64,000 bases of DNA from Dermatemys mawii (taxonomy: Eukaryota; Chordata; Testudines; Dermatemydidae): the NCBI GenBank assembly GCA_007922305.1, contig ML677348.1, positions 14,098,616 to 14,162,615 on the forward strand, given 5' to 3'. The position numbers and the translations under genes were made by a program. How positions within the stretch are numbered: position 1 is the stretch's first letter; the number at the start of each line of letters is the position of its first letter. The notes beneath the pieces were generated by a model. That model searched no databases and was not told the DNA's origin. It was given only the letters and a program-made list of their open reading frames with translations. Shown one piece after another: positions 1-13,300 of this stretch.

Positions 1-3000
1 GTAGAAAGACAGATCACTATGTGTGGGATCTTGTGACAGAAAGATAAAAAATTTTAGAAACTGTCTAGGGAATGTTGTTCTCCTGAAGACCATAAAGAAA
101 GATTGCAACTAGACCTTGTTGAAGCCTCCTGAATTTTGAACTTGAATGAATGTTGCCTTCAAATTGTTAACTTTTGGTGAAAAATACCCTTAAATTTGAC
201 AAAAAGATGAACCTGAACTTTTTTGATTTTTACTGAGGTGACTGAAAGTTTTCAACAATACTAAAAAATGAAACTTCAACATTTTTCATTAAAAAAATTA
301 TACAAATTCCCTCCCTCTTTTATTTACTGTTTGTTTAAGCAGCTCCAATGGCAAATGACTTGATATTTAAAAGTTTTCTAAAAATAATCTCTTTTTATGT
401 CATTTATTTTTAAAATAGTTTGCTACTTTTCGTGGTAAATGCATTACAAATCATTGTTGTGATACATTTGTACACATATATTGGAAGATTAAGCTGTCCA
501 AACAATGAGTCTCCATTTTGACTCAGTTATTTCATAAATTAATTATTAGGTCACCTTTTTTATTATGAGCTATAATCTTTCAGCTATAGGTTAATGTTGG
601 CTTTCAAGGGTAAAAGGCTACTGCCAGTAAAGAGAAATTTGCATATCTTTGCCTTCTGAAGCAAAAGGATGTATCTGCTCAGCAGTTCTCTCTGGACTGT
701 CAAAAGGCAAAACAAAATTGTCTTTACCCCATTTCTAGCACTGGGCATTTTCTCCAAATCAGAGTGTTTCTGTTGCAGTTTTATTCAGTATAGACCCTGC
801 AAGGTACTCTCAGCTTTCACCAAAGTCAATGGGATTTAAGAGAGCTCTGCGCTTTTCAGGATCAAACCCTAAATCAGTACTAGTATTTGCAGTAATTGAT
901 ATGGCATATTAAGGAGTTGTTCGTTTGTGAGAGATTTAGAGATAATTGCTGTTATATCTGTTACCCATGGATTTAAATGAGCACAGATTAAATAATTTAA
1001 GATTAACAATAACATGGGCTGAATTCTTCTCTCAGGCTGCTTGTGCTCCTCTATTGAATCAGTAGGGCAGCACCAATATTAGAATGAGAAGAATACTTGC
1101 TTGCTGATTTAATGGCTGCCTTACTTCTTCAGCCTTCCTCCAGCTATGTCTGCTCCCTTTTATACAACTATATGCTTATTCTGGATAATGACTGCAAGCA
1201 TAAGGGCAGGAAGGAAAGAATGTTGTTCTTCCCATGCTGTTGAGTTATTGCAGAACCATCCATTTGGAAACACATCCTCAGACTTTGACTTCACTTGCCT
1301 GTTCTCCTCCTCCATAGAATGGCATATCTTCTAGCTTACTTTCAGGAGTACAAAATATAAAAAAAGAAATAAAGCTCAAAATAAATACTATTCATTAAAT
1401 TAGATTTACATATTTTGAATTTGTACAAAAATGAAATATTACTAAGTTCCAAAGGGACGTTCTAAAAATTACTTCAGAGTGCTTGAGAGAGGTAGCTAAC
1501 ATTGAAAATAATATTAACAAAAGATAAAAACTAGTGATTAACGTTACATTTGGATAGTAGAAACTTGAGTGCTTATCAAGCTGAAAAAAAGGTTAATATT
1601 TTAAAGCAAGGCTAAAGGTTGACAGGAGAAAAATTGAGTTAGTTTGCAAAAAAGAAATTTCTTTCTTTAAGTGAAAATTGGGGTCAGGAGGCCAAAACTC
1701 TCTTTCCTTCTAGATGAATGAAATGAATTAAATAATGCTACCATAATGCAGCAGCACGAAAGCTAATGACAAAACAGGACATGGAAATTGCAGATAGATA
1801 CCGTGTACTGGAAAAATATATTCTGTCTATAAATGCTGTTTCAAACTGATGCCTTTTAATGTCTCATCTGTTTTTCAGATAGAATATAAAATGGATATTC
1901 TGACCACTTATGCACATTAAAGTTCCCATAGTACCCTTCACAACTACAGAGATTTTAGTTCTGATATTCTGGCCAAATTCCAATTTTAGTAATTATATTC
2001 TGCCTACCTAAAAATTCTTGTGTTTTCAGAAGGTATAATCTTTATCACTTTGTGACCAATGCTGTTGTGTAGTAGTGATACACACGGTTCACCAGCTGCT
2101 GTGTTCTACTCCAGTGGTGAATGCATTTCATTGGTAGATAAGTGGTGCTTCCTGTATGTGATTAACCAGTAATGCAAAGCCCCATTATTACTCCACATCT
2201 AGTCACAGGAAAATATCTTTGTGTACAGCAGTTTTGAAATCCACCACTTTGCTCAGTCTCAGCATGTCAAGCTACACCAGCCAACATGTACAGCAGGTTA
2301 CCTGGTTTCCATGTCATCCTGTCTAGCATGTCATCATTTTATCTCCTAAAAATAGTAAGTGGGCAACTTTTTACCTGCTCTCCTCAACTGAGTTTGATAT
2401 AAAGGGGTTCCTCTGAAGTATCTAGCTTTACGCTTTCTTTACTTCCTAATCTCCAAAAGGAAGGTTTTTTCCCCTCAATCTGGATTTTCAAAAACTTGAA
2501 CGCACCCATCCAAAGATTGAAAATCTTCTGATGTCCTCTCTCTGGGTTCTCAAGTGTGGTTGGCACTTTCACCTAAAAGGAAGCATAATTTCACAGTTCC
2601 ATCTAGATTGCTCACAGACTGTACTTCATATTTTAAATTGAGGATGGCCATTCCCATTTGAGTTTTTACTTTTACTTTTACTTTTAGCCTGCCTGTGGCT
2701 TTCTGGTTTTGTCCCCTCTGGAAGAGAAGTCTCAGGACTTGGAACTCCATGCTTGTTCTCCTATATCATTCTTAAAGGCCAGTTCACTTACTCTGTATTA
2801 TAGGCTTCACTGGAAGGGTAAGCGTCACCACTCTCTGAGGACAGACTGATCCATAAAATAATATAAGGCAAGGATCACCCACCAGAGCCTTCAGTTCACT
2901 CACTCTCTCAGCTGATGGGATAGCTACCAAAAAGGCCACTTTACAAGCTTGCTGTCTATAACACCTTTGTTTCCTGGACTGAAACAGAGGCTATAATAAT

Positions 3001-3046
3001 CTTGTTAAACTTAAGTTTAGATACCAAGTTGGAGTGGAGAGTAATG
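1..3046. other. Intronic sequence upstream of the recognised exons
   Basis: AT-rich, low in long reading frames, and taken to be NBEA intron. Apart from the small foldback repeat near 795-872, I see no recognisable gene, RNA or element. The short frames at 1146-1334, 2384-2572 and 2550-2750 have no family signature. Confidence 0.5.
795..872. repeat. Small palindromic MITE relic
   Basis: The sequence runs from ACCCTGCAAGGTACTCTCAG through CAAAGTCAATGGGA to TTTTCAGGATCAAACCC. This is the layout of a short palindromic sauropsid repeat whose ends read CCTGCAAGGTGCTGAGCACC and its complement. A second copy lies at 8731-8860. Family assignment is from memory. Confidence 0.5.
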
Positions 3047-3054
3047 AATTGGAG

Positions 3055-3510
3055 CAGGGGTCTCCAAACTATGGCCCGGGGGCCGGATCCTGCCCGCAGC
3101 GTCGATTTGTCCGGCCCCCTGGTCCCCAGCTGAGCAGGCATGCAGAGAAACCGCCACTGTCCCCCGTGCGAGCTGTTGCCAGCGGCCCCATGTGCAGAGG
3201 GATGAGTGCCCCGGCGGTGCGGCTGGAAGAGCAAAGGGGTGGGCGGGGGGTCGCGGCAGCAGCATGGCTGGAGGAGCAAAGGGGTGAGTGCCCCTGTGGC
3301 GTGGCCAGAGGAGCAAAGTGGGGGGCTGCAGCAGAGGCCGGAGGAGAAAAGGGGTGGGGGGGCATGGCAGCGGCATGGCTGCAGGAGCAAAGCGGGTGGG
3401 GGGTTGTGGCAGAGGCTGGAGGAGCAAGGGGGGGGGGGCGTGGCAGCGGCCCGCAAAGCCCCTTCAAAAATCTAATATGGCCCTTGTCTCAAAAAGTTTG
3501 GAGACCCCTG
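3055..3510. mobile_element. hAT-type MITE with 8-bp target duplication
   Basis: The element opens with CAGGGGTCTCCAAACT and closes with AGTTTGGAGACCCCTG, 16-bp perfect terminal inverted repeats. It is flanked on both sides by AATTGGAG (3047-3054 and 3511-3518), the 8-bp target duplication expected of hAT transposases. It is 456 bases long and encodes no transposase. The interior is strongly GC-rich and made of a degenerate tandem repeat. Long frames inside it on both strands (for example 3034-3630 and 2956-3456) come from this GC-rich repeat and are not genes. Confidence 0.93.
3200..3460. repeat. G-rich degenerate minisatellite inside the hAT MITE
   Basis: Imperfect units of roughly 40-55 bases, each containing a form of GGCTGGAGGAGCAAAGGGG followed by a G-run and GGCAGCGGCATGG. 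About five units are visible. Such internal arrays vary in copy number between MITE copies. Confidence 0.75.
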
Positions 3511-3635
3511 AATTGGAGGAAAGGCATGCTTAACTCCTCTAACAGAAAACGTGACCCAGGAGACATAGAGGTATGTAGAATCAGCTGCTGTGTATACACT
3601 GAAAAAATGGCTAATAATGTTCTTCAATAAAGGAG

Positions 3636-4300
3636 TGTAATAGCGAAAACTCAAAGGGGCGGCGTCTCCTGCTGGTCATTTGGGAATTAACTTGTCCAGT
3701 ACTCAGAGCACCTCCTGGTGGCTGGTGTCTCACCTGACTCAGGCCCTTCTGTCCCTCCTTGACCCCGAGGCCCTTTACCTTGGGATTCTGCCCACTGCAG
3801 TAACCCCACATGCTGGGTCTCCCCTACCAGGGAAACCCCCAATCCTCTATACACACCTTGCCTCAGTGGCTTTTGACAGTTGTCATCTAGCCTTCTCTCA
3901 TTGGGGCAAACTACAGGATGTAAAGGCCAGTCATCATTGGCAAAGGGGTCGGACAGGCTGTGTCTGCCTATTCTCGGGCTACACCTCCCAGCCCCAGTAC
4001 TGCATAGGCCTTTATCAAGGCCTCAGCCTGGGGCGTTGCCAGGCTAAAGCTCCTCTGCTCCTCTTGCCTTTCCCCAGCCCTGTTCTGCTTCAAGTACCCA
4101 ATTCCCAGGCAGATAAGTCCTCCTCACTCCTAGGCTGGAGAGAGACTGTGACCCAGCGCCTCCCTTAGGCCTTGTTGTACTCCAAGTCTGACCCTGATTG
4201 GCTGCCTCAAGCCTGCTCCTGATTGACTCCCTGGGGCAGCCTTTTCCTATGACTGTTTTTAACCCCTTCCACATCGGAGTGTGGTGACCATCCTGCTACA
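3636..4300. mobile_element. Solo LTR with 5-bp target duplication
   Basis: A 665-base GC-rich block begins TGTAATAG and ends CTGCTACA (TG...CA, with TGTA/TACA inverted termini). It is flanked directly by AGGAG at 3631-3635 and 4301-4305. This is the structure of a solo LTR left by recombination between the two LTRs of a retroelement. A 5-bp duplication fits Gypsy or ERV3-type integrases. No internal gag, pol or env sequence is present, and I could not name the family. Orientation was not established. Confidence 0.8.
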
Positions 4301-4305
4301 AGGAG

Positions 4306-7300
4306 ATAATTCAAATTTTTAGGAAACCAAGTAGAAATGGCAATATATTTTCGCTTGACGACAAGTTAGAAAATGTCCTCCACTAATTCATAAGACTTTC
4401 TTCTTGATAGTTTGTATATCTGAAGAAGGATCTGCTGTATCTCTGTAGACCGTTCAGTACCCATACCTCAGAAAGTTCAAGAATCCAAATGCTAAATGGA
4501 CAGTCCCCCATGAATGAATACAAATCTTGCTATGATTCTGAGATAACCTCTCTAGACTAATAGTAACAGGACTGGAGGTTCTTAGGGCCTGCCCAAAAGA
4601 TCTGAATACCAAAACTGATCAGATAAAATCATAACAATTTAAAAAGCACAGGCTCTCTCATCTTATTTTCCTGAGAAGAAAGGCAAACCACCTTCTCGCA
4701 CTCAAGATTATCAGAATGACATCTCTTAAAAAGGTTCTTCTCGTGAACAAAATAGAGGAGACACTGTTGACTTTTGTGGAAAACACATAATGCCATGGTG
4801 TTTGAGGATGCATATCAGAGGTTATTTGTTTGACAGACAATCTGAGTCACAGGTTTTAAAGGCACCATGTTTCACTTTTTTCCCCTACTTGAAGGTCCTA
4901 CCTCCTCACTCAGTATTTCTTATTAAGATAGTTATTCAGTTTCATTTGAACCAGTGAGTTTCAGTCTCAGTTCTCTTTTCAAAACCATGTAACCAGCTTG
5001 CTAAATTGAAAATGCTAAAATGTATAGAATAGATGTTAAATGAGCATTGAGTTACTGTTTAGGAGTGGGAACATTCAGTAATCTCTAGATTTTTCTCTAG
5101 ACTACTGGAAGCTATCTCCATCCTACAGATTTTCTAAACAGATTGTTTTATTTAGACCTATTGCTTTTCAGATAGTCTCTTTCTTCGAGACCTCTGCTTC
5201 CCCAGTTCCAAGACAAGCTTCTGCGGCACATCTGCAACATGTCTTGAGTGGAGATTTGCAAGATGGCTACATGTTGCTCTGTTCATGTAGTTGGAGGCAC
5301 TACACTCTTTAGTCAGAATTTCTGTCTAAGGGTTGTTTGTGCAGAGCATTTCCATCATTTTTGTTAAATTAATACATGTCAACTGTTTTTCTTGGGGGTT
5401 TATTGCTCATTAATCTCCCAGAGTGGAGATCGGCAGAGGCAATTTTTGAAGTAGAAAGAAATGTTGCTTAACTGTACCTGTGGTTCTCTGAGTGTATTGC
5501 CTTAAATAGATACTCCCCACCTTCATTCCCCAATTCTTCAGAGTCTTTGAGTGTATCTTTGAATGAATAGGAAAGAGTTCAGAATGTTCAGGGTGGGGAC
5601 TCAACTCCCATTTTTTTGCTATTGGGCATAAATGTTCTGTTCCACTTGGGGAGGTAAAACAGCCCTTCCAACCATTACTTTCCAGAATCTTTTGACTCAA
5701 TGGCATTGTGGGCATTTGCATCTCAGAGTGTGGATTTGCAGTGGCTCAAAGAGCCATCATTCCTGGTAGGAACCCTTGCTTTTGGAGTAACACTATCTGT
5801 AGAAGGTGAAATTATAAAAATACGAATAGTCTCAGATTTTCAAAAGTTGAGCTTCACCAGTGACAGCACATGTGTGTGTTTTCACTCACACACAGGCACA
5901 TGTGCCTGTAAAGAGAGGGAGAGGCAATTGAAGGTATAGGTACAGTATATATAATCTTATTTTGACTTCTTGTATGATAGTTATGGTTAACTTTTGTACA
6001 TGTGCTTCTGTTTTAATAGACATGAACACACGGTTCCATTAATATGAACCAGCATGAATGATGGCTAGTTCTAGGATAATACCATATAAATGCTGGTTCC
6101 TAGTATCTTCTGTTTAATTTCTTTGTGGAAAATCTATGCAATTGAAACAAAAAGCATTATTTCTATCTTAATTTTGTTTTTTGAGTCCATCCTGTCAGGC
6201 TGAAAGCATGAAAGTTATTTTCTGGTGGTGTGATTAGATTGGGGCTGAACTCTCCAGCTGGCAGACCTGTCTGTGACTGGCGGCGGCCTGTCCCCAGTGC
6301 TTGTCATTTTCTGACATGCCTGACAGGACGGGGACAGCAGCCCCAGACAGGTTCATTACATGGTGTTTTCTGCAGCTGGTCTAAAAATAATAATAAAAAT
6401 AAAATAAAAAAGGCTGCGCTTTGTCAAGGCCCAAGCTGAAGGGGCCCTTCTTGTCGGTTTAAACCAAGGCCTTGTTTTGACAAATTTTGATCTGTTCAGT
6501 TTTTAGATTTTCTGACATATTTTTGTTTTCATCCCCTTTGGCCTGCACTCTTTGCACTCTGCCTTGTTGCGGCTTCAAAATCCTAACACTGGCTTCCCAA
6601 GAGAGCAAGAAGTATGCTTACTGAGGGCTTGAAAGAAAAATAGAGCAATACAGAAAAATACCAATAATTGTTCATTTCTGTGGTCATCAACAACAATGAG
6701 AGTAAAAAAACAACCTTGGGACTCTCAATAAACTAATTACAAGAAAGGTTCAAACTTTTATAGTGTCAGAAACATGCCATCTACATGAGAAAAAAGTATA
6801 ATTACAAGAAATCTACACTGTTATATTGCTCTCTGGTGCTGCCAGAAATTTAAACTGTCTTCGTTATTTTGCTTTTTGGAAGCTTCCAGAGTTTGCTGGT
6901 GGCATTGACAGCTTTGGTAGAATGTAACAAAATTCAACTACAATATCTTTCTACTTGGTTTTACTTGTTTTGTGATCTGTTATTTGAAAACACTAGACAG
7001 TAATTGCTGTATTTTGAATAGCTCACTGTGTTACTAACAAAATTAATTAAATGGATTCAAACTGTGTTTATAATTTTCATACATTTGTATCAAAGATTTA
7101 CCAATTTTATACTTAGTTATGGAGACAAAGCCTTTGTACTTGTTAAAAAACAATCTTTTATAATCTATTATTAAAGAAACCTAAATACTTTACCTGGTAA
7201 TTATTCTTATCATGTTGAACCTGTAATTAGAAAGTAGCTATGGACATCTTTAATTTACAGACCATTGTCTATAGTCGGTCTACAACCTTACCTGCTGATT

Positions 7301-8730
7301 GCTGCTTTCCTTAGAGAGAGTCATTTAATTCTGGATATTTTAAGTAGTTAAAACATGTCCACATGCAAGACATTTGTCTACTTATTGGGTGTGGGGGGGA
7401 AACAAATGAAAATCTGTGCTATTTCATTTACTTTGCTTCTCTGCTTAGAGCATTACAGCCTTTATATTTGGTGTATTTAGCCATTTATGGTGTAAACAGT
7501 GCTGCTGAAAACCAAGCCCTTCATTCACAGAAATCCTACTACTTACCTTTCCTTTGTATCGTTAGTTACTGCTGCTTTAGTTCATGGTCTCTATGACAAC
7601 TGTTTAAATTGGGATGGGCAACTGTCATCTGGAGTATTACTGAGAGAAAAGTGTTAGTGAGCACACAGTCCCATAGATAGAGCATTTCAATATAATCCAA
7701 TTTTAATTGAGCTCCAGAGACTTTGATGTGCTGCAGAAGGTTGGGAGAGAGCTATTCCAGGGAGAAATTAAAGCAGCCCAGCAAGGCTTCACTACTCCAG
7801 ACTGTCACCATTTTAAATAAGCATTAGCATCAGACTTAACCTTCCCCTATGAAACATCTCACTTCTTTTTCAGCCTTTCCCTGTTTTTTTGCCATATGTA
7901 TAACGGCAAAGGCACTTTCATCTTTTTATATACATTTTTACAACCCCTTGATTAGGTTTGAAAAGCATGTACTGGACCTGAGATGCATCAGCGGCTGTCT
8001 GTTGGACCTTGCTTTGCAGTTCATAAAAAGAAATAGAAAGCAGGCTAGGGATTAGTTTGCAATTGTCAGCTGGCATGTGTTGGATTTTCTTTTTAAGACT
8101 GCTATGAAAGTAACCTGTCCTGGTGCTAAAATGTTGAGGGGGAAGTGGTAATTATTTTTAGCTTGGACTTATCATGGATTTCTTTTTATGCATGAGTGGA
8201 TAGGCATTTATTTGAAGACAGACTTTATGAACAAAAACACATTTCTCCCAGAGCCACATGCACAGCAAGACTTTTGTATATAGAACGTAGTGATTTGAGA
8301 ATAGTCACACGAGAATGGCAATTAGCAATCAGAACTGTATGTTTAAAAAATGCACGTGTATGTGGGAGACAGAATAGAAGCTCTTTGATAGGTTGTAAAC
8401 ATTCAAATAATCGATTCAAATCTCTTTAGTTACGTAAAGTATGTAATGGACCTGGATTAGAGTATTCCATTAGTAATGATGACATTCACACATACAACTA
8501 AAACTTAGAATAACATTACAGTAATAAAACAAAAGCAAAGATAATCACAAAATGAAAATGCTGTGTCCTCAAACACCTAGGCGCAAATAGTTTAGAGAAG
8601 CATACCTTCATATGTTGAAAGGTATAAGACATTTTACTACAAATCAATTTTTTTTGTCTTTAACTTCTGACATTTCTCAAAAATGTTAATGTTTTTGTGT
8701 GTTCAGATTTCGTCTTTCAGTAACACACAG
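4306..8730. other. Intronic sequence without recognised genes
   Basis: Mostly AT-rich. A conserved-looking, higher-complexity stretch lies at about 6190-6500. A CA/TG-rich inverted stretch is at 5866-5902. Frames here (for example 5410-5721, 7363-7596, 8196-8429) show no known family. Confidence 0.5.
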
Positions 8731-8860
8731 CCTAATCCTGCAAGATGCTGAGTTCTCCTGCTGAGTTGCTGAGCACCCTCAGCTCTGATTGAAGTCCTTA
8801 GGAATTGCAGATGCTCAGCAGCACACATGAGATGCTCAGCACCCTTCAGAATTGGGTCGA
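8731..8860. repeat. Palindromic MITE relic with GCTCAGCA arms
   Basis: The left side reads CCTGCAAGATGCTGAG and GCTGAGCACCCTCAGCTC, followed by TGAAGTCCTTAGGAATTGCA. The right side reads GATGCTCAGCACCCTTCAGA. The inverted halves and the core match a common palindromic sauropsid repeat. Second copy of the family at 795-872. Confidence 0.65.
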
Positions 8861-11800
8861 CAGTATGTAAATTATTGCATAATACATTTTTAGTCTTTTC
8901 TTAGAGTGAATGTAATGCTCATCAAAGTCAGAGACTTAATATCAATAGCTAGAACCAGTCATTCTGCAGCGGGTATATTTTCTCATACAATATTAAGGGT
9001 TTGTTGACTCTCAGAACCAGTTGGCTTGTCATCCACATGAATATAAGGATGGTGGGAATCTAGGCCAGTGAGAGAGAATTTAGGCAGTGGGTTTCAACAG
9101 TCCCAAGATCAGAATGCTAGGAATAACCAAGCTCAGAAGAAAGTTTGAGCTGAATTTTGTTTTCCTAATTTCTGGGTTTATAAGCTCAAGCCCCTAAGAG
9201 GGTGAATTTGTACTGTATACCATGTAGAGATTAGGTTTGAGAGAAGTTTGGGAACAGCACACCTGCTCACAGGCCTGAAAGAGCAAAAAGCTACTATGAA
9301 GCTAAATCTATGCTGTGTTGGAGGGGCTGAGAGTGGGAGTAAATACAGAAGAGAGATCATGCAAAGTAATTCTGCAGCCTGACAGGTGCTATGGTAATCT
9401 GCACATTTGGAGCTCCACAGCTCTCCACAGGGAAGGTCATGAGTATGCCAAAGGTTATGGCCTGTGAATCTGCACATAGCATACTTCCACATGGTTACAA
9501 ATGCATACAGGAGGGAGTAATAGATAATGTGTACTACTCTCCATCCATACCTATAAGTAGCTGAACATGGCTGAACTGGATGGATGGATGCCCTGCTATT
9601 TGTTTCTGGTTTAAGACTGAGGATTCCTTCTCACCAGCCTTCCAGCACCCCCTTATAGTTTTCATGACTAAAGCCTGGCTCGGGATCGGACCTTAAGAAA
9701 ATGTTGCACAGATCCAAGCAGCCTGGCCTTTACAGAGGTTCAGATTAAGAACTAAGATGATGAATTCATATGACTGTACAAACAGTATATCTGGATATCT
9801 GTACATACAATTATTAATTATTATTTGTTATGATAGTGCCTACTCATGCCCGGGACCCTGTTGTGCAAACACATAAATACAGCTGTGTTTGAGTGATTTA
9901 TTTGGCTGATTACATACTGAGAAGATTGAAATAAAATCCTGTAGTGTTTCCACATGTAATCATTTGGTTTTATATTGTATATTGATTTCTGCATATTGTG
10001 GTTATGTTTTACATTGATTTTACTGTGCAGTGCTTAGTTGCAGAGTGATAGGTGCTTTATATGGTAAATGTGTGTTAAAATGTGTGTGTGTGTGTATTTT
10101 TATTTCCTTTTTAAGCAAAACAAGGAAAATGAAATGCAAAATATAATGATGTGTTAGTTATGCTTTGGAAATTTGCTAGCACTTATGTCAGAATGAGTCT
10201 CAACATATCCATTGCTTTGTAAGGCATGAAAATAATTATCATATACAATAACAGAAAATACCACTGAGGTTTGCTGTAGGAGCCGTCATCCAACTTTCCT
10301 CCTATGCTAGACATTCTTATTACTCCTCTAGCAGTGCACGATGGGCTATGGAGTTGTTTTAAATGGGCAACTAAAGGACGAGTCGGGGGAAAAAGTGTAG
10401 CTGGAATGCCCTTCTTTCCAATGGTCTGTGGTCAGAATAATGGTTTTTTGAGGTACATTACAAGCTGGCATAATTTAGAGCAGCTCTGAATTACACTGGA
10501 CACAAACAGGCCTCCAACAGCTCTTGGTAGTAGAGCAAAGGCCGTCTTTGCCCTTCCTACTCTCAGATGAGCAGATCTGTGTTGTCACTGAGGTTCTAAC
10601 AACAGAACTTTGAATTTTCTGAGTTTTGTGGATCTCAGTGATGAATCATTATGCATAACTCTCTAAGTTTTTTCCCATTCATGCATTTGGCTACATTACA
10701 TTGGAGGAAGTTTTTTTGTGGATCAGGGATTGGTAAGAATGATCTCATACATGTGGTATCTAAAATCACGTGTCTTTATAAACTAGGTATTGCATTTATT
10801 TTTATACAACAAATGTGATAGTTTTAAAAATAGCTACAATCTCAAAGAAATAAATTGATCAAAAGGTAGTCCCAGATTTTGGGATTAGTGAAGTAAGTAC
10901 ATTTACTTTTATACATAAAGTTAGTCAACACAACAGAGAATTAGTTGGGTTTTTTTTTTGCGGGCGGGGGGAAGATGGGGATGAATCATTATATAGGCAA
11001 GGATGGTATCAACATAATTTAGGAAAAGTTAGCATATGCAGTAGAAAAATTGCTGTCTTAGTTTGCTTCTAAATTGCCGCCATAGATCTCGGGGGGTCCC
11101 ACTCAGATTAAATCTGATTTAAAATACGATAAGCCTGGCTCAAGCTACATGACTCCATGTATTTGCTGTGCAGCATCAAGACCACAGCTGTAGAAGGAAG
11201 GACATAAACCTGATCCCTCAATTCCTTTTTTTTTTTTTTTTTACTATATGTCTTGATTTGAAACTGCTAATATTTCACCAAACTCAGTTTTCAAGTTTCT
11301 TATATTCAGAAGTCTAGTTGTCCTCTTTTATTATAATTTTTTAAAAATTTTGCATAATTGTAAACTTCTGGGTCTTTAGAAATTTCTTTATCATGATGGT
11401 CCCTGAAGGAAATAAATTAACATTCAAGTTCTGCAAAAATGTAGAATACATTGTTCCTCTAAGACCAGCATTCATTGTTATTGCTGTGTTTGGGACAGGA
11501 CATTCTGAGAATCCTTACTCCTCAAGTTACTGCTGCTAGCTGGGAGTGCTTTTAGGACAGATTTTATAACTACCTTGGTATCTTCACCCTTTGCACAAGT
11601 ATATCTGTTTCTGCTCCTTTTGCACTCTTGGCATTTGACAACTCCACAGGATCTGTGCTATGCCCCAATTTTTAAACAGTCCTTTGGAGAAACCCCTTCA
11701 GTGTGTCAGACCCCTAACGGCACCCACTCTTCCTTAAGGGTAGGCCATATAGCTGTAACACTTTCAAGACAGAGCCTCTGGGCTCCACTACTTCTGTTTG

Positions 11801-11937
11801 ATACCATGAGCTCTACCCAGCCAGCTCAACTGAGGTAGGCTCCTATCCAGAGTTTTTTTGCCCTCTTCAGGGATCTATGTACCTCAGCAAGAACATGCAG
11901 TGACACCTGACAACTTTTGAAAACAGAGTAAGGTTTA
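8861..11937. other. Intronic sequence with simple repeats
   Basis: A piece at 9815-9895 (GATAGTGCCTACTCATGCCC, GGGACCCTGTTGTGCAAACA) resembles a dispersed sauropsid repeat that I cannot name with certainty. A TG dinucleotide run lies at 10081-10095 and a run of 17 T at 11226-11242. No gene recognised. The frames at 9178-9492 and 11575-11838 look fortuitous. Confidence 0.45.
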
Positions 11938-12570
11938 TTAGGGTATGTCTACACTGCAATGTAAGTCCAAGGTTAGTGGAACTCAAGTTAATGAACCCAG
12001 GATTTGAGCATCTACACTTATTGCCAACCCTAGGTTAAGATTTTTGTTTACCTGGTCCCAAACCCAGGGCTCTGGTGTCTACGGTGCAGTACAGAGACCT
12101 GAGTCCAGACAGCCAGACCCCAGACGTTCTAGCATGCTCCTGAAATATGGCTGCTTTGGCCCTTTGTTCATGGTGCAGCGTGTGGAAACTTGTCTAGCCA
12201 TGTTGCACATTACAAGAAGTTTAACCGCCAACACATCATTTTGGTCTGTGTGCTTCTGGCAACTGGAGCCAGCAACATGGAGGAGTCACCATTTCAAGAA
12301 TTTCTCTTTTTTGGGCCTTCACACATGTTTCAGGAGACAAGCAGAACTTCTGTGAGATGCTAATGGACAGCTTGGTGGTGTCCTCTGACCCACCAAAGGC
12401 ACCTGACAGAGTTAATGGTGGAGGACACAGACATTTCAGACTCAAAGTGCCTGATGCTACTTATGATATTGGTATAGCGGCTGATGCCCCCTATATGACC
12501 TGATGCTCCTGGAGCAGGGCCACAAGCAGACCCAGGATGACCAGCATCTTATAAGGTCCAGAACTTATAC

Positions 12571-13300
12571 ATGAAGAAAGATACATTTCTGGAACTTTGT
12601 GAGCAGCTTGCCCCAACCCTTCCCAGTGTAAAGACACAGCATGAGGGCCACCTTGCTGGTCCAGAAGCAGGTTGTTATATCTATTTGGAAACTGGCTACC
12701 CCAGACTGCTACAGGCCTATTGCCAACCAAGTTGGTTTCGGAAAGTAGACGGTGGGTAAAGTGGTACATGTAAAGTGACTGTGGGTAAAGTGTTAAAGTG
12801 GCAGAGGTTTCTGAGGCAGTCAGGCATGTGGTTTACACCAAGGTGGCAGACATGAAAGATATTCCTGAAGTAACTGCTGAGAGTGGAGTTTCCAAGCTTC
12901 TCTGGGGCTATGGATGGGACTCAAGTGCCAATAGTTGGCCTTCCTCAAGAACAACATGAGTACATAAACCACAAAGTTGACTCCATACTTACGCAGGCCC
13001 TTGTGGACCAAAGAGGTCAATTTATGAATATCAGTGGAAAAGTTCATGATGCCAAGGTTTTCTGCCAATCAGAAATCTATGTTCATGGACAGGCTGGGAC
13101 ACTATTCCCATCACATGATATTGTCATAAATGAAGTTACTGTCCCTACTGTTATTCTGCGGGACCCCATGTACCCTCTTTGCCTTGGCTTCTGAAACTGT
13201 ACCCTGATATCAGAGGCCTTGGCAAAAGAAAGTTTAATTACACTCTCAGCAGATGTAGAATGGTGGTTGAATGTGAATTTGGTAGATTGAAATCCCATTG
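12571..13300 (+). pseudogene. Harbinger transposase (HARBI1-like nuclease) remnant
   Basis: The clearest piece (12883-13194) reads FPSFSGAMDGTQVPI, then YINHKVDSILTQALVDQRGQ and GKVHDAKVFCQSEIY. In active PIF/Harbinger nucleases the Asp in G-A-x-D-G and the Asp in G-x-x-H-D-A-x-V-F belong to the metal-binding DDE set. Upstream, 12571-12759 contains an N-terminal-like stretch (FLELCEQLAPTL) and downstream about 13200-13300 continues (RGLGKRKFNYTLSRCRMVVE) in another frame. Stops and frameshifts separate these pieces. The domestic gene HARBI1 belongs to the same superfamily, but here the frame is broken and lies between TIRs, so it is a transposon relic and not a host gene. Confidence 0.85.

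Noticed and set aside
2956..3630. Several long overlapping frames on both strands (up to 198 codons)
   Set aside because: They lie inside a GC-rich minisatellite within a hAT MITE bounded by perfect target duplications. Length comes from lack of AT-rich stop codons.
12883..13194. Possible host HARBI1 gene
   Set aside because: The frame is short, has stops on both sides, and sits between Harbinger terminal inverted repeats.
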